This document shows, one piece after another, positions 26,274 through 35,482 of a stretch of 64,000 nt of DNA (position 1 is the stretch's first letter; each line of letters starts with the position of its first letter). Under the pieces are notes generated by a model. That model had not been told where the DNA came from. It searched no databases and saw nothing but the letters and a program-made list of their open reading frames with translations. The stretch spans positions 62,001 through 126,000 of the forward strand of contig JBCBPW010000007.1 in the NCBI GenBank assembly GCA_039820545.1, in the 5' to 3' direction. A program made the translations under genes and the position numbers. The DNA comes from JALEFZ01 sp039820545. Lineage in GTDB: Bacteria; Bacteroidota; Bacteroidia; J057.

Positions 26274-26663
26274 ATGTTTCATTCCAACGCGATGCCTGGA
26301 TCAGCTAGGCTCATGATCGTCCTATGTCTTTGTGTGGGGTTCCTATCGAGTTGCACCTTTGACAAGGAAGAAGATTTGCTCGTCGCACCTATTACTTGCG
26401 ATACATCAAACGTTTCCTTCACAGCAGATGTTTTTCCTTTACTCAACTCCTACGGCTGTGTAGGATGTCATCAAGGAATCAGTGCGAGTGCAGGCGTTCG
26501 CCTAGATTCGCATGAGGAGGTCATAAAATGGCAGGTTCGAATGATCGGATCTATTGCACATGAGGCAGGCTTTTCGAGGATGCCCAAAGGAGGAGGAAAA
26601 ATGAATGACTGCGAAATCGATCAAATTCGAGCCTGGATCAACTTAGGCTCCCCAGACAACTAA
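26274..26663 (+). CDS. Cytochrome-c-like lipoprotein
   Basis: The 129-aa product has a lipoprotein signal with lipobox LSSC. The mature domain carries one heme-attachment site CVGCH (about residues 62-66) and a later MPKGG whose methionine is the likely sixth heme ligand. This makes a small c-type cytochrome tethered to the envelope. C43 in the TCDTSNVSF segment and C104 in NDCEIDQI may form a disulfide. A second ATG at 26292 is also possible as start. It sits 39 bases downstream of the OB-fold gene and 77 bases upstream of yceI. Confidence 0.85.
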   Translation: MFHSNAMPGSARLMIVLCLCVGFLSSCTFDKEEDLLVAPITCDTSNVSFTADVFPLLNSYGCVGCHQGISASAGVRLDSHEEVIKWQVRMIGSIAHEAGFSRMPKGGGKMNDCEIDQIRAWINLGSPDN

Positions 26664-26740
26664 GAGATAATAATCGTAAGTTCAGCTATTGCCAGCCCAT
26701 ACAACATCAATTTTAAGTAAACATTCCTAATCTATCAATT

Positions 26741-27283
26741 ATGAAATCCATCGTATTTGCCCTACTCTTCCTCGGATTTTTTGGCAGTCTGTCTGCTCAG
26801 CGTATGATCTCCAAGACAGGTCATGTATGGTTTGTATCAGAGACAGGATTGGAGACAATCGAGGCGCACAACTATCAAGTAGGTACAGTTATGGACGCTT
26901 CCAATGGAAATCTAGCTTTCCAAGCATTGATGCGGAGTTTCCAATTCAAAAAAGCCTTGATGCAAGAGCACTTCAACGAAAAATATGTAGAGTCTGATAA
27001 ATTCCCTAAAGCGACCTTCAAAGGACAGATTCAGGACTTCGCAGATCTTGATCTCAGCAAGGAAGGAACATACGATGTGGAAGTAGCAGGAGATCTTACC
27101 ATTCACGGGGTCACAAAAGCGGTCAGTACCCCAGGCAAGCTCACAGTCAGTGAAGCAGGTGTTCAAGCTAAAGCTAAATTTACCATCGTATTAGAAGAGT
27201 ACGAAGTAGATGTACCTGCGCTCTATCGTTCCAACATCGCAGAGAATATTGACATACAAGTCGATGTAACCTATACCAAGTAA
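26741..27283 (+). CDS. YceI-family periplasmic lipocalin-like protein
   Basis: The 180-aa product has a signal peptide (1-19, ending LSAQ). The mature part is a YceI barrel, with GHVWFVSETGLETIEAHNYQ replacing the usual opening, then VESDKFPKATFKGQI and the family hallmark LTIHGVTKAV. Members bind isoprenoid lipids such as polyisoprenoid quinones in the periplasm. Its place between a cytochrome-c-like lipoprotein and a DUF5777 barrel is a recurrent Bacteroidota arrangement, suggesting a shared redox function. A hairpin follows the gene. Confidence 0.9.
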   Translation: MKSIVFALLFLGFFGSLSAQRMISKTGHVWFVSETGLETIEAHNYQVGTVMDASNGNLAFQALMRSFQFKKALMQEHFNEKYVESDKFPKATFKGQIQDFADLDLSKEGTYDVEVAGDLTIHGVTKAVSTPGKLTVSEAGVQAKAKFTIVLEEYEVDVPALYRSNIAENIDIQVDVTYTK

Positions 27284-27297
27284 TACATTGCAAAAAT

Positions 27298-27323
27298 CCT
27301 TTGTCTGATCCGTTAGGCAAAGG
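27298..27323 (+). terminator. Hairpin after the YceI gene
   Basis: CCTTTG-T-CT pairs with AG-G-CAAAGG. Only a weak T-tract follows, so it may be a partial terminator or a processing site before the DUF5777 gene. Confidence 0.4.
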
Positions 27324-27384
27324 GCTTTGATCATTTCCCCTGTCTTCCCCTATCATGTTTCACCGTATTCAATCCATTACCTAC

Positions 27385-28305
27385 ATGAAATCCTATCTAT
27401 TCTCCCTCTTACTACTCATCGGCATGCAGGGAATATTTGCTCAGGACGATCTATTGGATCTCCTAGATGCAGAAGAGGAACCCCGCACAGATTATACCAT
27501 TGCCACCTTCAAAACTGTTAGAATCATCAATGGACACTCCATCGAAATGCCCGCTCCAGGGGTGATGCAGATGATCATTTCTCACCGATTTGGTCGGCTC
27601 AATGGGGGGCTATATGAACTCTACGGACTCGATCAGGCCAATATCCGTATCGGGCTCGAACAAGGAATCACACCTTGGCTGACGATCGGCGCTGGACGAA
27701 GCAATATCAAAAAGACATATGATGGCTTTGTCAAATGGAAACTGCTTCGCCAGAGCACAGGCGCCCGCAAAATGCCCGTCACACTCGCTGGCCAAAGCAC
27801 CGCAGCCGTCAATACACTCCGCACGGCTTCTCTCGGACTGACCATTCCTGAAGAAAACTTCAAAAGAGCCTATCGTTATTCCTACGTACACCAGCTATTG
27901 ATCGCACGCAAGTTCTCCGAGCGCTTGTCTGTCCAAATCATGCCGACCCTCGTACATCGCAACTTAGTCCCCACCGCTGCTGAGTCCAACGTGGTTTTGG
28001 CAGGAGGTATTGGAGGACGAATCAAACTTACACGGAGCCTGACCCTCAATGCAGAATATTATTATGTGCTTCCCGATCAACTGAGCGATGAGTTCAGGAA
28101 CTACCTCGGTGTAGGCATCGACATAGAGACGGGTGGACACGTATTTCAGCTGGTATTCAGCAATACCCGCTCGATGACGGATAATCTATTCTTGACAGAA
28201 ACAGACGGTGATTGGCTAGCAGGAGACATCCACTTTGGCTTTAATGTCATGCGTGTATTCACCACTGCCAACAAGTGGACACAGAAGTATCAAGGAAAAT
28301 TCTAG
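27385..28305 (+). CDS. DUF5777 family outer-membrane beta-barrel protein
   Basis: The 306-aa product starts with a signal peptide (MKSYLFSLLLLIGMQGIFAQ). A short acidic segment (DDLLDLLDAEEE) precedes the DUF5777 opening TDYTIATFKTVRIINGHSIE. The remainder shows alternating strands typical of a barrel (RIGLEQGITPWLTIGAG and similar), and the family's HVFQLVFSNTRSMTDN near the C-terminus. I choose the ATG at 27385 because the frame's earlier ATG at 27355 precedes a polar stretch not fitting a signal peptide. It closes the OB-fold/cytochrome/YceI cluster. Substrate or role unknown. Confidence 0.85.
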   Translation: MKSYLFSLLLLIGMQGIFAQDDLLDLLDAEEEPRTDYTIATFKTVRIINGHSIEMPAPGVMQMIISHRFGRLNGGLYELYGLDQANIRIGLEQGITPWLTIGAGRSNIKKTYDGFVKWKLLRQSTGARKMPVTLAGQSTAAVNTLRTASLGLTIPEENFKRAYRYSYVHQLLIARKFSERLSVQIMPTLVHRNLVPTAAESNVVLAGGIGGRIKLTRSLTLNAEYYYVLPDQLSDEFRNYLGVGIDIETGGHVFQLVFSNTRSMTDNLFLTETDGDWLAGDIHFGFNVMRVFTTANKWTQKYQGKF

Positions 28306-28379
28306 TAGAGACGCCATTCATGGCGGCTACATATACATACGCCTAGTGGAGACGCTATAAATTGACGTCTCTACTAGGC
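28306..28379. repeat. Two diverged GTAGAGACGC-type inverted repeats, the second a terminator
   Basis: GTAGAGACGCC...GGCGGCTAC lies at 28306-28331 and GCCTAGTGGAGACG...CGTCTCTACTAGGC at 28341-28379, the second followed by a T-run. From memory, GTAGAGACGC/GCGTCTCTAC hairpins are a widespread dispersed repeat type. The second copy doubles as the DUF5777 terminator. Confidence 0.7.
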
Positions 28380-28438
28380 TCTATTTTTTATTGTGATGAA
28401 AAATGAGGATTGCCTCTGTTCTCTGATCAGGTTTCTGC

Positions 28439-28446
28439 TAACTTTG
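28439..28446 (+). promoter_or_regulatory. -7 promoter element of gltX
   Basis: TAACTTTG matches the Bacteroidota -7 consensus TAnnTTTG exactly, 67 bases before the gltX start. The -33 TTTG is not well conserved. Confidence 0.5.
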
Positions 28447-28513
28447 CGCCAAAGAATTAGTTATACAAGAACCATCAGCATCATCAGCTGAACCTTGAAA
28501 GTTTATCCTGCAT

Positions 28514-30046
28514 ATGAGTGATCAAGTAGTCGTGCGATTTGCGCCCAGTCCCACAGGACCTTTGCACATCGGAGGGGTACGTACTGCCCTTTACAATTAC
28601 CTTTTTGCCAAGAAACACAATGGCCGCTTCATCCTACGCATCGAAGATACAGACAGAACGCGTTATGTCCCAGGTGCAGAGACTTATATCAATGAAGCCC
28701 TAGCTTGGTTAGGCATCTCCTTCACCGAAGGGGTACAAGAAGGAGGAGATTACGGTCCCTACAGACAAAGTCTGCGCAAAGAACAAGGGCTCTATCAAAA
28801 ATTTGCCGATCAATTGATCGCTGAGGGGCATGCTTACTATGCCTTCGATACGCCTGAGGATCTTGACGCTATGCGAGAGCGACTCAAAGAAGCAGGTTCG
28901 CAGGTCCAGCAATACAACTACATCACACGGAATACCATGACCAATAGCTTGACCCTCTCTGAAGAGGAGGTGCAAGTAAGGCTAGCAAGAGGGGATAAAT
29001 ACGTCATTCGCTTCAAGATGCCACGCAAAGAGGAGATCCGCTTCCACGACATCGTGAGAGATTGGGTTGTTTTCCATTCCTCGCAACTGGATGATAAGAT
29101 TCTACTCAAGAGCGACGGGATGCCCACCTACCACTTGGCTGTGATCGTAGATGATTACCATATGGGCATTACCCATATCATTCGTGGAGAAGAGTGGCTT
29201 TCTTCTACCCCCCTTCACGTGATGCTGTATCGTGCTTTTGGCTGGGAGGCGGCCATTCCCAAATATATCCACCTGCCGCTCATCATGAACCCCAACGGAA
29301 AGGGCAAGATGTCCAAACGTCAGGGCGATAAGCTCGGCTTTTCTGTTTTCCCTACTCAGTGGACTTCAGAAGACGGCAGTGTCTCTACAGGATATAGAGA
29401 GGATGGCTATCTACCTGATGCACTCGTGAACTTCCTTTCGCTACTGGGTTGGTCTCCTGGCAATGATGAAGAGGTCATGAACGAAGATCGATTGGTAGAA
29501 TTATTCTCCCTAGAGCGTATTGGCAATTCTGCTACTAATTTTGATTTAGATAAATTAAAGTGGTTCAACCAAACCTATATTCGTCAGCATCGACCTGAGG
29601 ATCTACTTTCATTGGTTCAACCTATTGCAGAAAAGCATGGTTACGAGATTCCTTCGGATGCATATCTAGCCAAGGTGATTGAACTGATGCAGGAGCGCGT
29701 CACGGTCATTCAAGATTTTGTGGCGATGGCCCCCTACTTTTTCGAGACACCTACCAGCTATGATGCCAAAATGAGTAAAAAACGCTGGAAACCCGATACA
29801 GGGGAGATTGTCATAAGTCTCAAAAATAAATTTGAAGCCCTTACGTCTTGGGATACAGAGTCCATCAAATCCATTTTCGATGCATACCTGGAAGAAAGAG
29901 CGCTAGGAACAGGTAAAGTCCTCGCTCCTCTAAGGCTAGCACTCACAGGCGTAGCAGGGGGTCCTGGGGTTTTTGATATTGCGGCCTTGATTGGCAAAGA
30001 AGAAACCCTCAAACGAATGCAATCGGCAGTAGACACACTGGGATAA
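28514..30046 (+). CDS. gltX: Glutamyl-tRNA synthetase
   Basis: The 510-aa class I aminoacyl-tRNA synthetase shows the HIGH-type signature HIGG at 18-21 (RFAPSPTGPLHIGGVRTALY) and the KMSKR loop at 265-269. The Glu-recognition and acceptor domains follow the gltX pattern (RIEDTDRTRY, then HIIRGEEWLSSTPLH), as does the C-terminal helical anticodon domain. It charges tRNA-Glu with glutamate in the cytoplasm. Length is normal. It appears monocistronic with an exact TAnnTTTG -7 element. Whether it is discriminating or also charges tRNA-Gln cannot be told from the sequence. Confidence 0.97.
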   Translation: MSDQVVVRFAPSPTGPLHIGGVRTALYNYLFAKKHNGRFILRIEDTDRTRYVPGAETYINEALAWLGISFTEGVQEGGDYGPYRQSLRKEQGLYQKFADQLIAEGHAYYAFDTPEDLDAMRERLKEAGSQVQQYNYITRNTMTNSLTLSEEEVQVRLARGDKYVIRFKMPRKEEIRFHDIVRDWVVFHSSQLDDKILLKSDGMPTYHLAVIVDDYHMGITHIIRGEEWLSSTPLHVMLYRAFGWEAAIPKYIHLPLIMNPNGKGKMSKRQGDKLGFSVFPTQWTSEDGSVSTGYREDGYLPDALVNFLSLLGWSPGNDEEVMNEDRLVELFSLERIGNSATNFDLDKLKWFNQTYIRQHRPEDLLSLVQPIAEKHGYEIPSDAYLAKVIELMQERVTVIQDFVAMAPYFFETPTSYDAKMSKKRWKPDTGEIVISLKNKFEALTSWDTESIKSIFDAYLEERALGTGKVLAPLRLALTGVAGGPGVFDIAALIGKEETLKRMQSAVDTLG

Positions 30047-30352
30047 ATAGAAAGATAGGAGAGAAATGTACAGATATTGGTTTTCTCATCTAAAACTTCT
30101 TTCATATTTATCGATGGATTCGTAATTTCCAGCTTCGTGGTTAGCGGCAGGTCTTTATCTTTACATCAAATGTCACGTGATTCGCAATAAAATCATGTTT
30201 GATAGAAAAATGTAAGGTTTTTGAGGCAAACAGTTCACCCGAATTGTGCGTAATATGATTAGGTTATTTGCGCCTGGAAAATGAGGAAAGGATGTGAGGA
30301 GGATTATCATGGGCAATTGGGCCCTCGTTTATAAGTAAAAAAAACATAGACC
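30047..30352. other. Upstream region of the coiled-coil membrane protein gene
   Basis: No gene is seen. TATCTTTA at 30156-30163 is a candidate -7 element, and GGGC-AATTG-GCCC near 30310-30323 is a small hairpin close to the TTG start. Confidence 0.4.
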
Positions 30353-31279
30353 TTGGCAAAGTCAAAAAAAGGTTCGGCACGCATACAGAAATTCATTAAC
30401 TACACCAAAGAAGCATTTTTTTGGCCCGTACACTTGACCATTATGGCGTCAATTACAGGTCTGGCTGCGATTGGTGTTTCTTTTGCAGATGTCATTGGGA
30501 GTGCAATTGGTATGGGAGAGCCAGGATTGCTCATTCCAGCTATCTTGCTCATTGCAGGAGGAGCGGAATTGATTACACTCAGTACCATTAGCCGCAATCC
30601 AAGATTTATTCGCGCCATCAACGCGAAATACCAAAAAGATATTGATGCTTTTCAGAAGACCAAAACGCTGGTCGATTACTATAATGAGTTGACGCTTGAA
30701 TCGCAGCAGCGGTTTGATAAGCTTCGCAAACGCATAAAGGATGTGCGCGAAGGCTTCAAAAAGTTAAATACTGCCGTCCCTTCATTGGTCAACAGCTTTC
30801 TGAATAAACTCAATGCCATCGAATTATCCTATGCACGTCTGTTGTACTTTAAGGATAAATTTCCTGAGCTGACAAATGAAACGGTCATCCAACGTACGGT
30901 GCAAGAGATCGACCGACTAAATCAAGAGCTCAAAAATGCCTCTAGCCGTCTGCGTAAGGTCAAGGAAAAACGCCTGAAGCTCCTGGAGATGCGCATGGAC
31001 AATTACCATAAGGTCAGAGAGAATCGTGAGGTCATCGAAGAACAGTTACAGACGATTGAAGAAATGGTCGAATACATTAAGGACCAGCCGATGACACTCC
31101 AAAATACAGAGCGCGAAGACATCATGATTGAAAACCTCCTTTTTGAGACTGAGCAAACACAACAGACGATGGAGGAAATCGAATACCTGATGCGCTCTGA
31201 GTTTTATCCTGGAATGGGGGATGATTTGGAAGGAGAAGGATTTGATGATTTTGATCCAAATCTATCGACCAAGGAATAA
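30353..31279 (+). CDS. Membrane protein with long cytoplasmic coiled coil
   Basis: The 308-aa product has two hydrophobic segments near residues 24-48 and 56-76. About 200 residues of strongly helical, charged sequence follow (for example RLNQELKNASSRLRKVKEKR), which should form long coiled coils, and an acidic tail (GMGDDLEGEGFDDFDPN). I recognise no named family. The frame begins with TTG at 30353; the next ATG lies inside the first membrane segment, so TTG is the better start. It is monocistronic, with a clear terminator. A structural or scaffold role is possible but unproven. Confidence 0.7.
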   Translation: MAKSKKGSARIQKFINYTKEAFFWPVHLTIMASITGLAAIGVSFADVIGSAIGMGEPGLLIPAILLIAGGAELITLSTISRNPRFIRAINAKYQKDIDAFQKTKTLVDYYNELTLESQQRFDKLRKRIKDVREGFKKLNTAVPSLVNSFLNKLNAIELSYARLLYFKDKFPELTNETVIQRTVQEIDRLNQELKNASSRLRKVKEKRLKLLEMRMDNYHKVRENREVIEEQLQTIEEMVEYIKDQPMTLQNTEREDIMIENLLFETEQTQQTMEEIEYLMRSEFYPGMGDDLEGEGFDDFDPNLSTKE

Positions 31280-31335
31280 GGTGAAGACAAAAAAAGTGAG
31301 CATAGCATATCTATACTACCTCACTACATAAATGA

Positions 31336-31369
31336 GTTGGAAAGGGTCTCGTACACTTTCCAACTTTTT
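31336..31369 (+). terminator. Terminator after the coiled-coil membrane protein gene
   Basis: GTTGGAAAG at 31336-31344 pairs with CTTTCCAAC at 31356-31364, followed by TTTTT. Confidence 0.88.
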
Positions 31370-31422
31370 GTATATATGTCAGGAGGCATAGACCGTTAGT
31401 TATATATTACAAATACACTCCA

Positions 31423-32214
31423 ATGTACCAAACACTCCAAATAACTCGACAGGAACCTACTCTGATTATCACACTGAACCGTCCCAAAGTCCTGAATGCA
31501 CTCAAGCGTGAGCTTCTCGAAGAGCTGTATGATGCTGTACAGAAGATGAATGAAGATGATGCCATTAAGGGTGCAATCATCACAGGTGCTGGAGACAAGG
31601 CTTTTGCGGCAGGTGCAGATATATCTGAATTTACAGGGCTAGATGAGTCTTCAGCTATTGCATTCAGCCAATATGGGCAGAAAGTATTTTTTGCGATTGA
31701 AAACTGCCACAAGCCCATCATTGCAGCGATCAATGGCTACACCTTAGGTGGAGGATGTGAACTAGCCATGGCATGTCACATCCGTATCGCTTCGGAGAAT
31801 GCCCGCTTTGGCCAGCCTGAAGTAAAGCTAGGCCTGATCGCAGGTTACGGAGGGACACAGCGCCTTGCGCAACTGATCGGACGTGGCAAGGCCACCGAAC
31901 TCCTCATCACGGGTGACATGATCACAGCCGAAGAGGCTTATCGTCTCGGTTTGGTCAACTACGTAACGACGCGTGGCGAGCTACTGGAAAAAGCACTGGC
32001 TATTCTCACAAAGGCGTACAAACAATCGCCCCTAGCCATCCGACACACCCTCAACGCCATCAATGCTGGATACAATAGTCGCAACGGATACGAAGACTGC
32101 AATGGCTACGAGATTGAAGCACAAAACTTTGCCAAAGCATTGAACTCTCAGGATGGCCGCGAAGGGACGCAGGCATTCCTTGAAAAGCGAGATCCTGCCT
32201 TTAAAGGTAAGTAA
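31423..32214 (+). CDS. Enoyl-CoA hydratase/isomerase (crotonase) family protein
   Basis: The 263-aa crotonase has the oxyanion-hole segment DKAFAAGADISEF (about 63-75) and GGGCELAMACHIRIAS (108-123). The two glutamates of true enoyl-CoA hydratases are in GGCELA and in GQPEVKLGLIAGYGGTQRL, which supports hydratase rather than isomerase-only activity. It adds water to trans-2-enoyl-CoA in fatty-acid or amino-acid degradation, or works on crotonyl-CoA. It stands alone with its own terminator, so the pathway is not given by context. Confidence 0.93.
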   Translation: MYQTLQITRQEPTLIITLNRPKVLNALKRELLEELYDAVQKMNEDDAIKGAIITGAGDKAFAAGADISEFTGLDESSAIAFSQYGQKVFFAIENCHKPIIAAINGYTLGGGCELAMACHIRIASENARFGQPEVKLGLIAGYGGTQRLAQLIGRGKATELLITGDMITAEEAYRLGLVNYVTTRGELLEKALAILTKAYKQSPLAIRHTLNAINAGYNSRNGYEDCNGYEIEAQNFAKALNSQDGREGTQAFLEKRDPAFKGK

Positions 32215-32240
32215 GTCTAGACGTCATCATCTTCCCCCTC

Positions 32241-32283
32241 TCCTCCTGCATTTCTTCCAATAGGAATTCAGGAGGATTTTTTT
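32241..32283 (+). terminator. Terminator of the enoyl-CoA hydratase gene
   Basis: TCCTCCTG at 32241-32248 pairs with CAGGAGGA at 32269-32276, with an inner TTCC/GGAA pairing, followed by seven T. Confidence 0.88.
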
Positions 32284-32428
32284 ACAGTTTCTCAGCTTTG
32301 ATAGGATCATATGCTCCACAGCCCTATACATTCACAAATTTATTTTCTTTCATCTCATCCTGAACATCAGTATATTGAGTGCGTATTGATAAAGTAATGC
32401 TTGAAGCTAACTGTTTCTCCCTTTGATT

Positions 32429-33661
32429 ATGAAACCCCATATCCTACTCACTTATAGCTGTTTGATCCTAGGACTGAGTCTATGGAGCTGCAACAATGGT
32501 TCTGGAGGAATACAAGGTCCCGCTCTGCTCGTTTCCTGGCAAGGCAACCAATTTGGCTACATCAATGAGGAAGGAGAAACAGTCGTACCCGCACAGTTTG
32601 CCTTTGCGATGCCCTTTGCGGAAGGCTACGGAGCCATCAACATCGGTGGGGATGCAAGCAAAGGCTATATGCCAGAAGGAGGAAAATGGGGATTTGTGAA
32701 TCAAGATGGAAAGATCAAGATCAATCCTAAATACTTTTCTCCTGTGCTTTCTGGGGCTCCCTTCAATCTGAGAGAACTGGGTGATGTCAGCCATGAGGGA
32801 TATATTTTCTCCGAAGGGCTCGCAGCTGTAAAAGACATCACCAAATACTGGAAGTACATCAATATGCAGGACTCCGTCGTCATCGACGGGAGTAAACTCC
32901 GCATCCTTTCTGCGCGCCGCTTTCACGATGGCATCGCCAATGTACTGATTGATAACAGTCCTACGGGAGAAGACCTTTGGGCATACATAGACAAGAAAGG
33001 AAATATCGTCATTCCTCCCAGTTTTAAGTTCCCCGCAGAATTTGAGGATGGACTAGCCTTTGTCGTAGATGCCAGAAATCGTAGAAAGGTGATCGATAGA
33101 CAAGGAAATGAATTGTACAAACAATATATTTTCGTCACACCCTTCCACAATGGATATGCAGCGGTACGTCCCTACTGGCGAGGTCAGAAGAAAGTAGATG
33201 ATCTGACCAAGCGTCGCGTGGTCTTGATCGACCGAGATGGAGCCTTCCATACACCTCCAGACTTTGACTGGATCGGACGGTTTGGAGAAGGAATGGCACC
33301 TGCCTTGGTAGGTAGCAAATTGGCACACCCCATTATCTATCCTCAATTACTGACCTCTACAGAAGAGACAGGCGGTAAATGGGGCTTTATTGATTATAAA
33401 GGCGAGTTTAAAATCAATCCTACTTATCAGGAAGCCAAAGGATTTATCAATGGATTCGCTCCCGTAAAGCGGGGGGGCTTATGGGGATACCTTCGACCTG
33501 ATCGATCCATGATTAGTGGCTTCGAATTCCGATGGGCAGGCTTCTTCGAAAACGGACTCGCTCCCGTCCGCTTAGGTCCCATCCACAATGATTATGACGG
33601 ACTCTATGCCTACATCAATACCAGCGGAGAGATCATCTGGATCGAAAGAGGCCGAGGATAA
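32429..33661 (+). CDS. WG-repeat lipoprotein
   Basis: The 410-aa product has a lipoprotein signal (MKPHILLTYSCLILGLSLWSC, lipobox LWSC). The body is built of WG-type beta repeats of the form xWGFIDxxGKxxINPxY: FGYINEEGETVVPAQFAFA, KWGFVNQDGKIKINPKY, YIDKKGNIVIPPSF, KWGFIDYKGEFKINPTY and GLWGYLRPD. WG (KWG Leptospira-type) repeats form surface beta-propeller or solenoid folds with unknown partners. The ATG at 32429 is preferred; an upstream TTG at 32423 would only add two residues. It is followed by a dispersed repeat instead of an obvious terminator. Confidence 0.88.
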   Translation: MKPHILLTYSCLILGLSLWSCNNGSGGIQGPALLVSWQGNQFGYINEEGETVVPAQFAFAMPFAEGYGAINIGGDASKGYMPEGGKWGFVNQDGKIKINPKYFSPVLSGAPFNLRELGDVSHEGYIFSEGLAAVKDITKYWKYINMQDSVVIDGSKLRILSARRFHDGIANVLIDNSPTGEDLWAYIDKKGNIVIPPSFKFPAEFEDGLAFVVDARNRRKVIDRQGNELYKQYIFVTPFHNGYAAVRPYWRGQKKVDDLTKRRVVLIDRDGAFHTPPDFDWIGRFGEGMAPALVGSKLAHPIIYPQLLTSTEETGGKWGFIDYKGEFKINPTYQEAKGFINGFAPVKRGGLWGYLRPDRSMISGFEFRWAGFFENGLAPVRLGPIHNDYDGLYAYINTSGEIIWIERGRG

Positions 33662-33689
33662 GATAATTCTAGAGAATATAGTATAGAAC

Positions 33690-33760
33690 TTGCCTCTTTC
33701 AGTCTGAAACTGAAGTATAAATATATGCTCCAGATATAATCTAGAGGGGAGAGTGTTCCA
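33690..33760. repeat. Dispersed hairpin repeat, copy 2
   Basis: This is the second copy of the repeat at 7050-7119, about three-quarters identical by eye. It shares the TTCAGT...ACTGAAG stem, ATATATGCTCCAGATA and AGTGTT-YCAC. It also contains GATATAATCTAG, the 12-mer that joins the two hairpins upstream of the Y1 transposase (2451-2462). Confidence 0.75.
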
Positions 33761-33847
33761 CATTTTTATGTGTGCATCCTATGCATGGGCCATGTCTGTC
33801 GTTGATCTACTTGAGCCACAAATTTGAAACACTCGCACAAAGGATCA

Positions 33848-35107
33848 TCAGCGTGTAACTCGAATCTTCTCTATCTGAGTTCTTCCATCCCTATTCACCA
33901 AGCGTACCATGTAAATTCCGTCAGACAGGTTAGCTGTCGAAATGGCTTGCTTGTTGGTGTTGAGCGCGCGCGCATGGAGCAGCCTCCCCGTCAAATCCCT
34001 TAACTCGATCCGCCATCCATTGATAGATCCATCTACAGAGACAAATAGCTGATCATTAGCAGGATTGGGATAGACAGTAATAGGTAAAGTCTCCATATCC
34101 TGTATGGAAGTAGCTGTACCAATTGCCTGCTGAACAGTCAGGGTATCGTTTTCATTAAAGACGTCAAAACTCAGCGCGTCAAACCATACTTTCACCTCGT
34201 AGACCCTATTTTCTGTAGGTACCCAGGGACTATTATGGATGAAATTTACCGTATCATTGGGAGGGAGTACAAACAGACGATCCAGGACATATTGGGGGGA
34301 ATCTACGCCATCGATGCTGTAAGAGAGTGTCAAAATGGATGAATCGATCCTAATCGTATCAAGGCCACGATTGATAATAGAGCCAGAAATCGCGATAACT
34401 TCATTGACATTAGAGCGAATTTCATCTATAGAGAATAAAGCAAAATCGCTTGAATTTACTTGAGCCAAGCGGATGTCATCCAATGCCAGGACAAACTTAT
34501 CTTGAGAAGTATGGCGAAAGGCGAGGTAAACCGATTGGCCAGCGTATGCGTCCAAAGAGATAGAGGTATAATCCAACTCCGATCCTTCCGCAGAATCAGC
34601 ATAAATGATTGTTCCATTGTTCAGGAAATCATCTACTGTATTACCGGATGTAGTCAGCCAGACTTCATAGCTTTCGGGGAAAAACTCGTCCTGTGAGTAT
34701 GCATACCATGAGAGGCAGGTACGAACAGGGAGATTTTGGATAAGAGGTGTAATCAGCCAATCGTTTGAAGCCACTGTATCATTGTCGTACCATGATGGAG
34801 AAGCAAGTACGGTATTGCTCCCGATAGGATCTTTGAAGTCGGGAACCAGTTGCCAACCTGGCTCAGGTGTGAGTAGACTTACTTCGAAGCGTGGACTTTG
34901 CTCGTCCAGGTCCAATGTAACCCATCCTGTGGGAAGGGTCGTATCTGAAAATGATTCTTCAAATACGGTCATACCTCCACATGGAAATTGGCGCAGGGCC
35001 ATGTGGGCATCTTGAGGTGCGGGAAAGCCTGACCGACTCCAAACTTGAGCTTGTAACTGCCCAAAAAAACTGACACCTAGGGAGAGAAGGAAGAATATTC
35101 TGATCAT
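33848..35107 (-). CDS. T9SS-secreted protein with cleaved-adhesin/MAM-like domain
   Basis: The 419-aa product has a signal peptide (MIRIFFLLSLGVSFFGQLQAQ). A beta-sandwich domain over residues about 45-215 resembles the cleaved-adhesin/choice-of-anchor J family (LPTGWVTLDLD, DWLITPLI, LALDDIRL). A CARDB-like domain follows (about 225-325). The last about 80 residues are a type A T9SS sorting domain (VYPNPANDQLFVSV, LSDGIYMVRL, KIRVTR). It should be exported through the outer membrane by type IX secretion and anchored. I use the ATG at 35107; the frame runs on to 35197 without a signal-like start. Confidence 0.88.
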   Translation of the reverse strand: MIRIFFLLSLGVSFFGQLQAQVWSRSGFPAPQDAHMALRQFPCGGMTVFEESFSDTTLPTGWVTLDLDEQSPRFEVSLLTPEPGWQLVPDFKDPIGSNTVLASPSWYDNDTVASNDWLITPLIQNLPVRTCLSWYAYSQDEFFPESYEVWLTTSGNTVDDFLNNGTIIYADSAEGSELDYTSISLDAYAGQSVYLAFRHTSQDKFVLALDDIRLAQVNSSDFALFSIDEIRSNVNEVIAISGSIINRGLDTIRIDSSILTLSYSIDGVDSPQYVLDRLFVLPPNDTVNFIHNSPWVPTENRVYEVKVWFDALSFDVFNENDTLTVQQAIGTATSIQDMETLPITVYPNPANDQLFVSVDGSINGWRIELRDLTGRLLHARALNTNKQAISTANLSDGIYMVRLVNRDGRTQIEKIRVTR

Positions 35108-35185
35108 TTCAAGTATTGTTCTGCTTGCAAAGACGAAGAAACTGCCCCTGAGGGTTGCCTTCGTGACAAACGATGGGCAAATAAA

Positions 35186-35219
35186 CAAAAAACTCAAATC
35201 ACCCTTAGGGCAATTTGAG
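35186..35219 (-). terminator. Terminator of rpmB
   Basis: ACTCAAAT (35191-35198) pairs with ATTTGAGT (35212-35219) around an inner CCCTTAGGG. On the minus strand it is followed by a T-run. Confidence 0.85.
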
Positions 35220-35245
35220 TCCTAAACAAAACGTGCGGACAAGAA

Positions 35246-35482
35246 TTATACTTTCTTACCTTCTGCACGCATATCTTTCACTACAGCTGTGATGCCGCGC
35301 TTGTTGATGGTACGTAGCGCAGACGTAGACACTTTCAAAGTGATCCAGCGATCTTCCTCAGGAAGATAGAAACGCTTTTTCTGCAGGTTAGGATAAAACT
35401 TACGCTTAGTTTTATTGTTTGCCTTTGATACGTTGTTTCCAACAGCAGTGCGCTTTCCAGTTACGTCGCAAACTCGTGCCAT
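35246..35482 (-). CDS. rpmB: 50S ribosomal protein L28
   Basis: The 78-aa protein is a standard L28: MARVCDVTGKRTAVGNNVSK opening, then FYPNLQKKRFYLPEEDRWITLKVS. It binds 23S rRNA in the large subunit. Only one cysteine is present, so it is the zinc-free (C-minus) form. In many Bacteroidota rpmB is followed by rpmG (L33) and a DUF4295 gene; here a strong terminator follows immediately and the next gene is a T9SS cargo protein, so rpmB is monocistronic. Confidence 0.97.
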   Translation of the reverse strand: MARVCDVTGKRTAVGNNVSKANNKTKRKFYPNLQKKRFYLPEEDRWITLKVSTSALRTINKRGITAVVKDMRAEGKKV

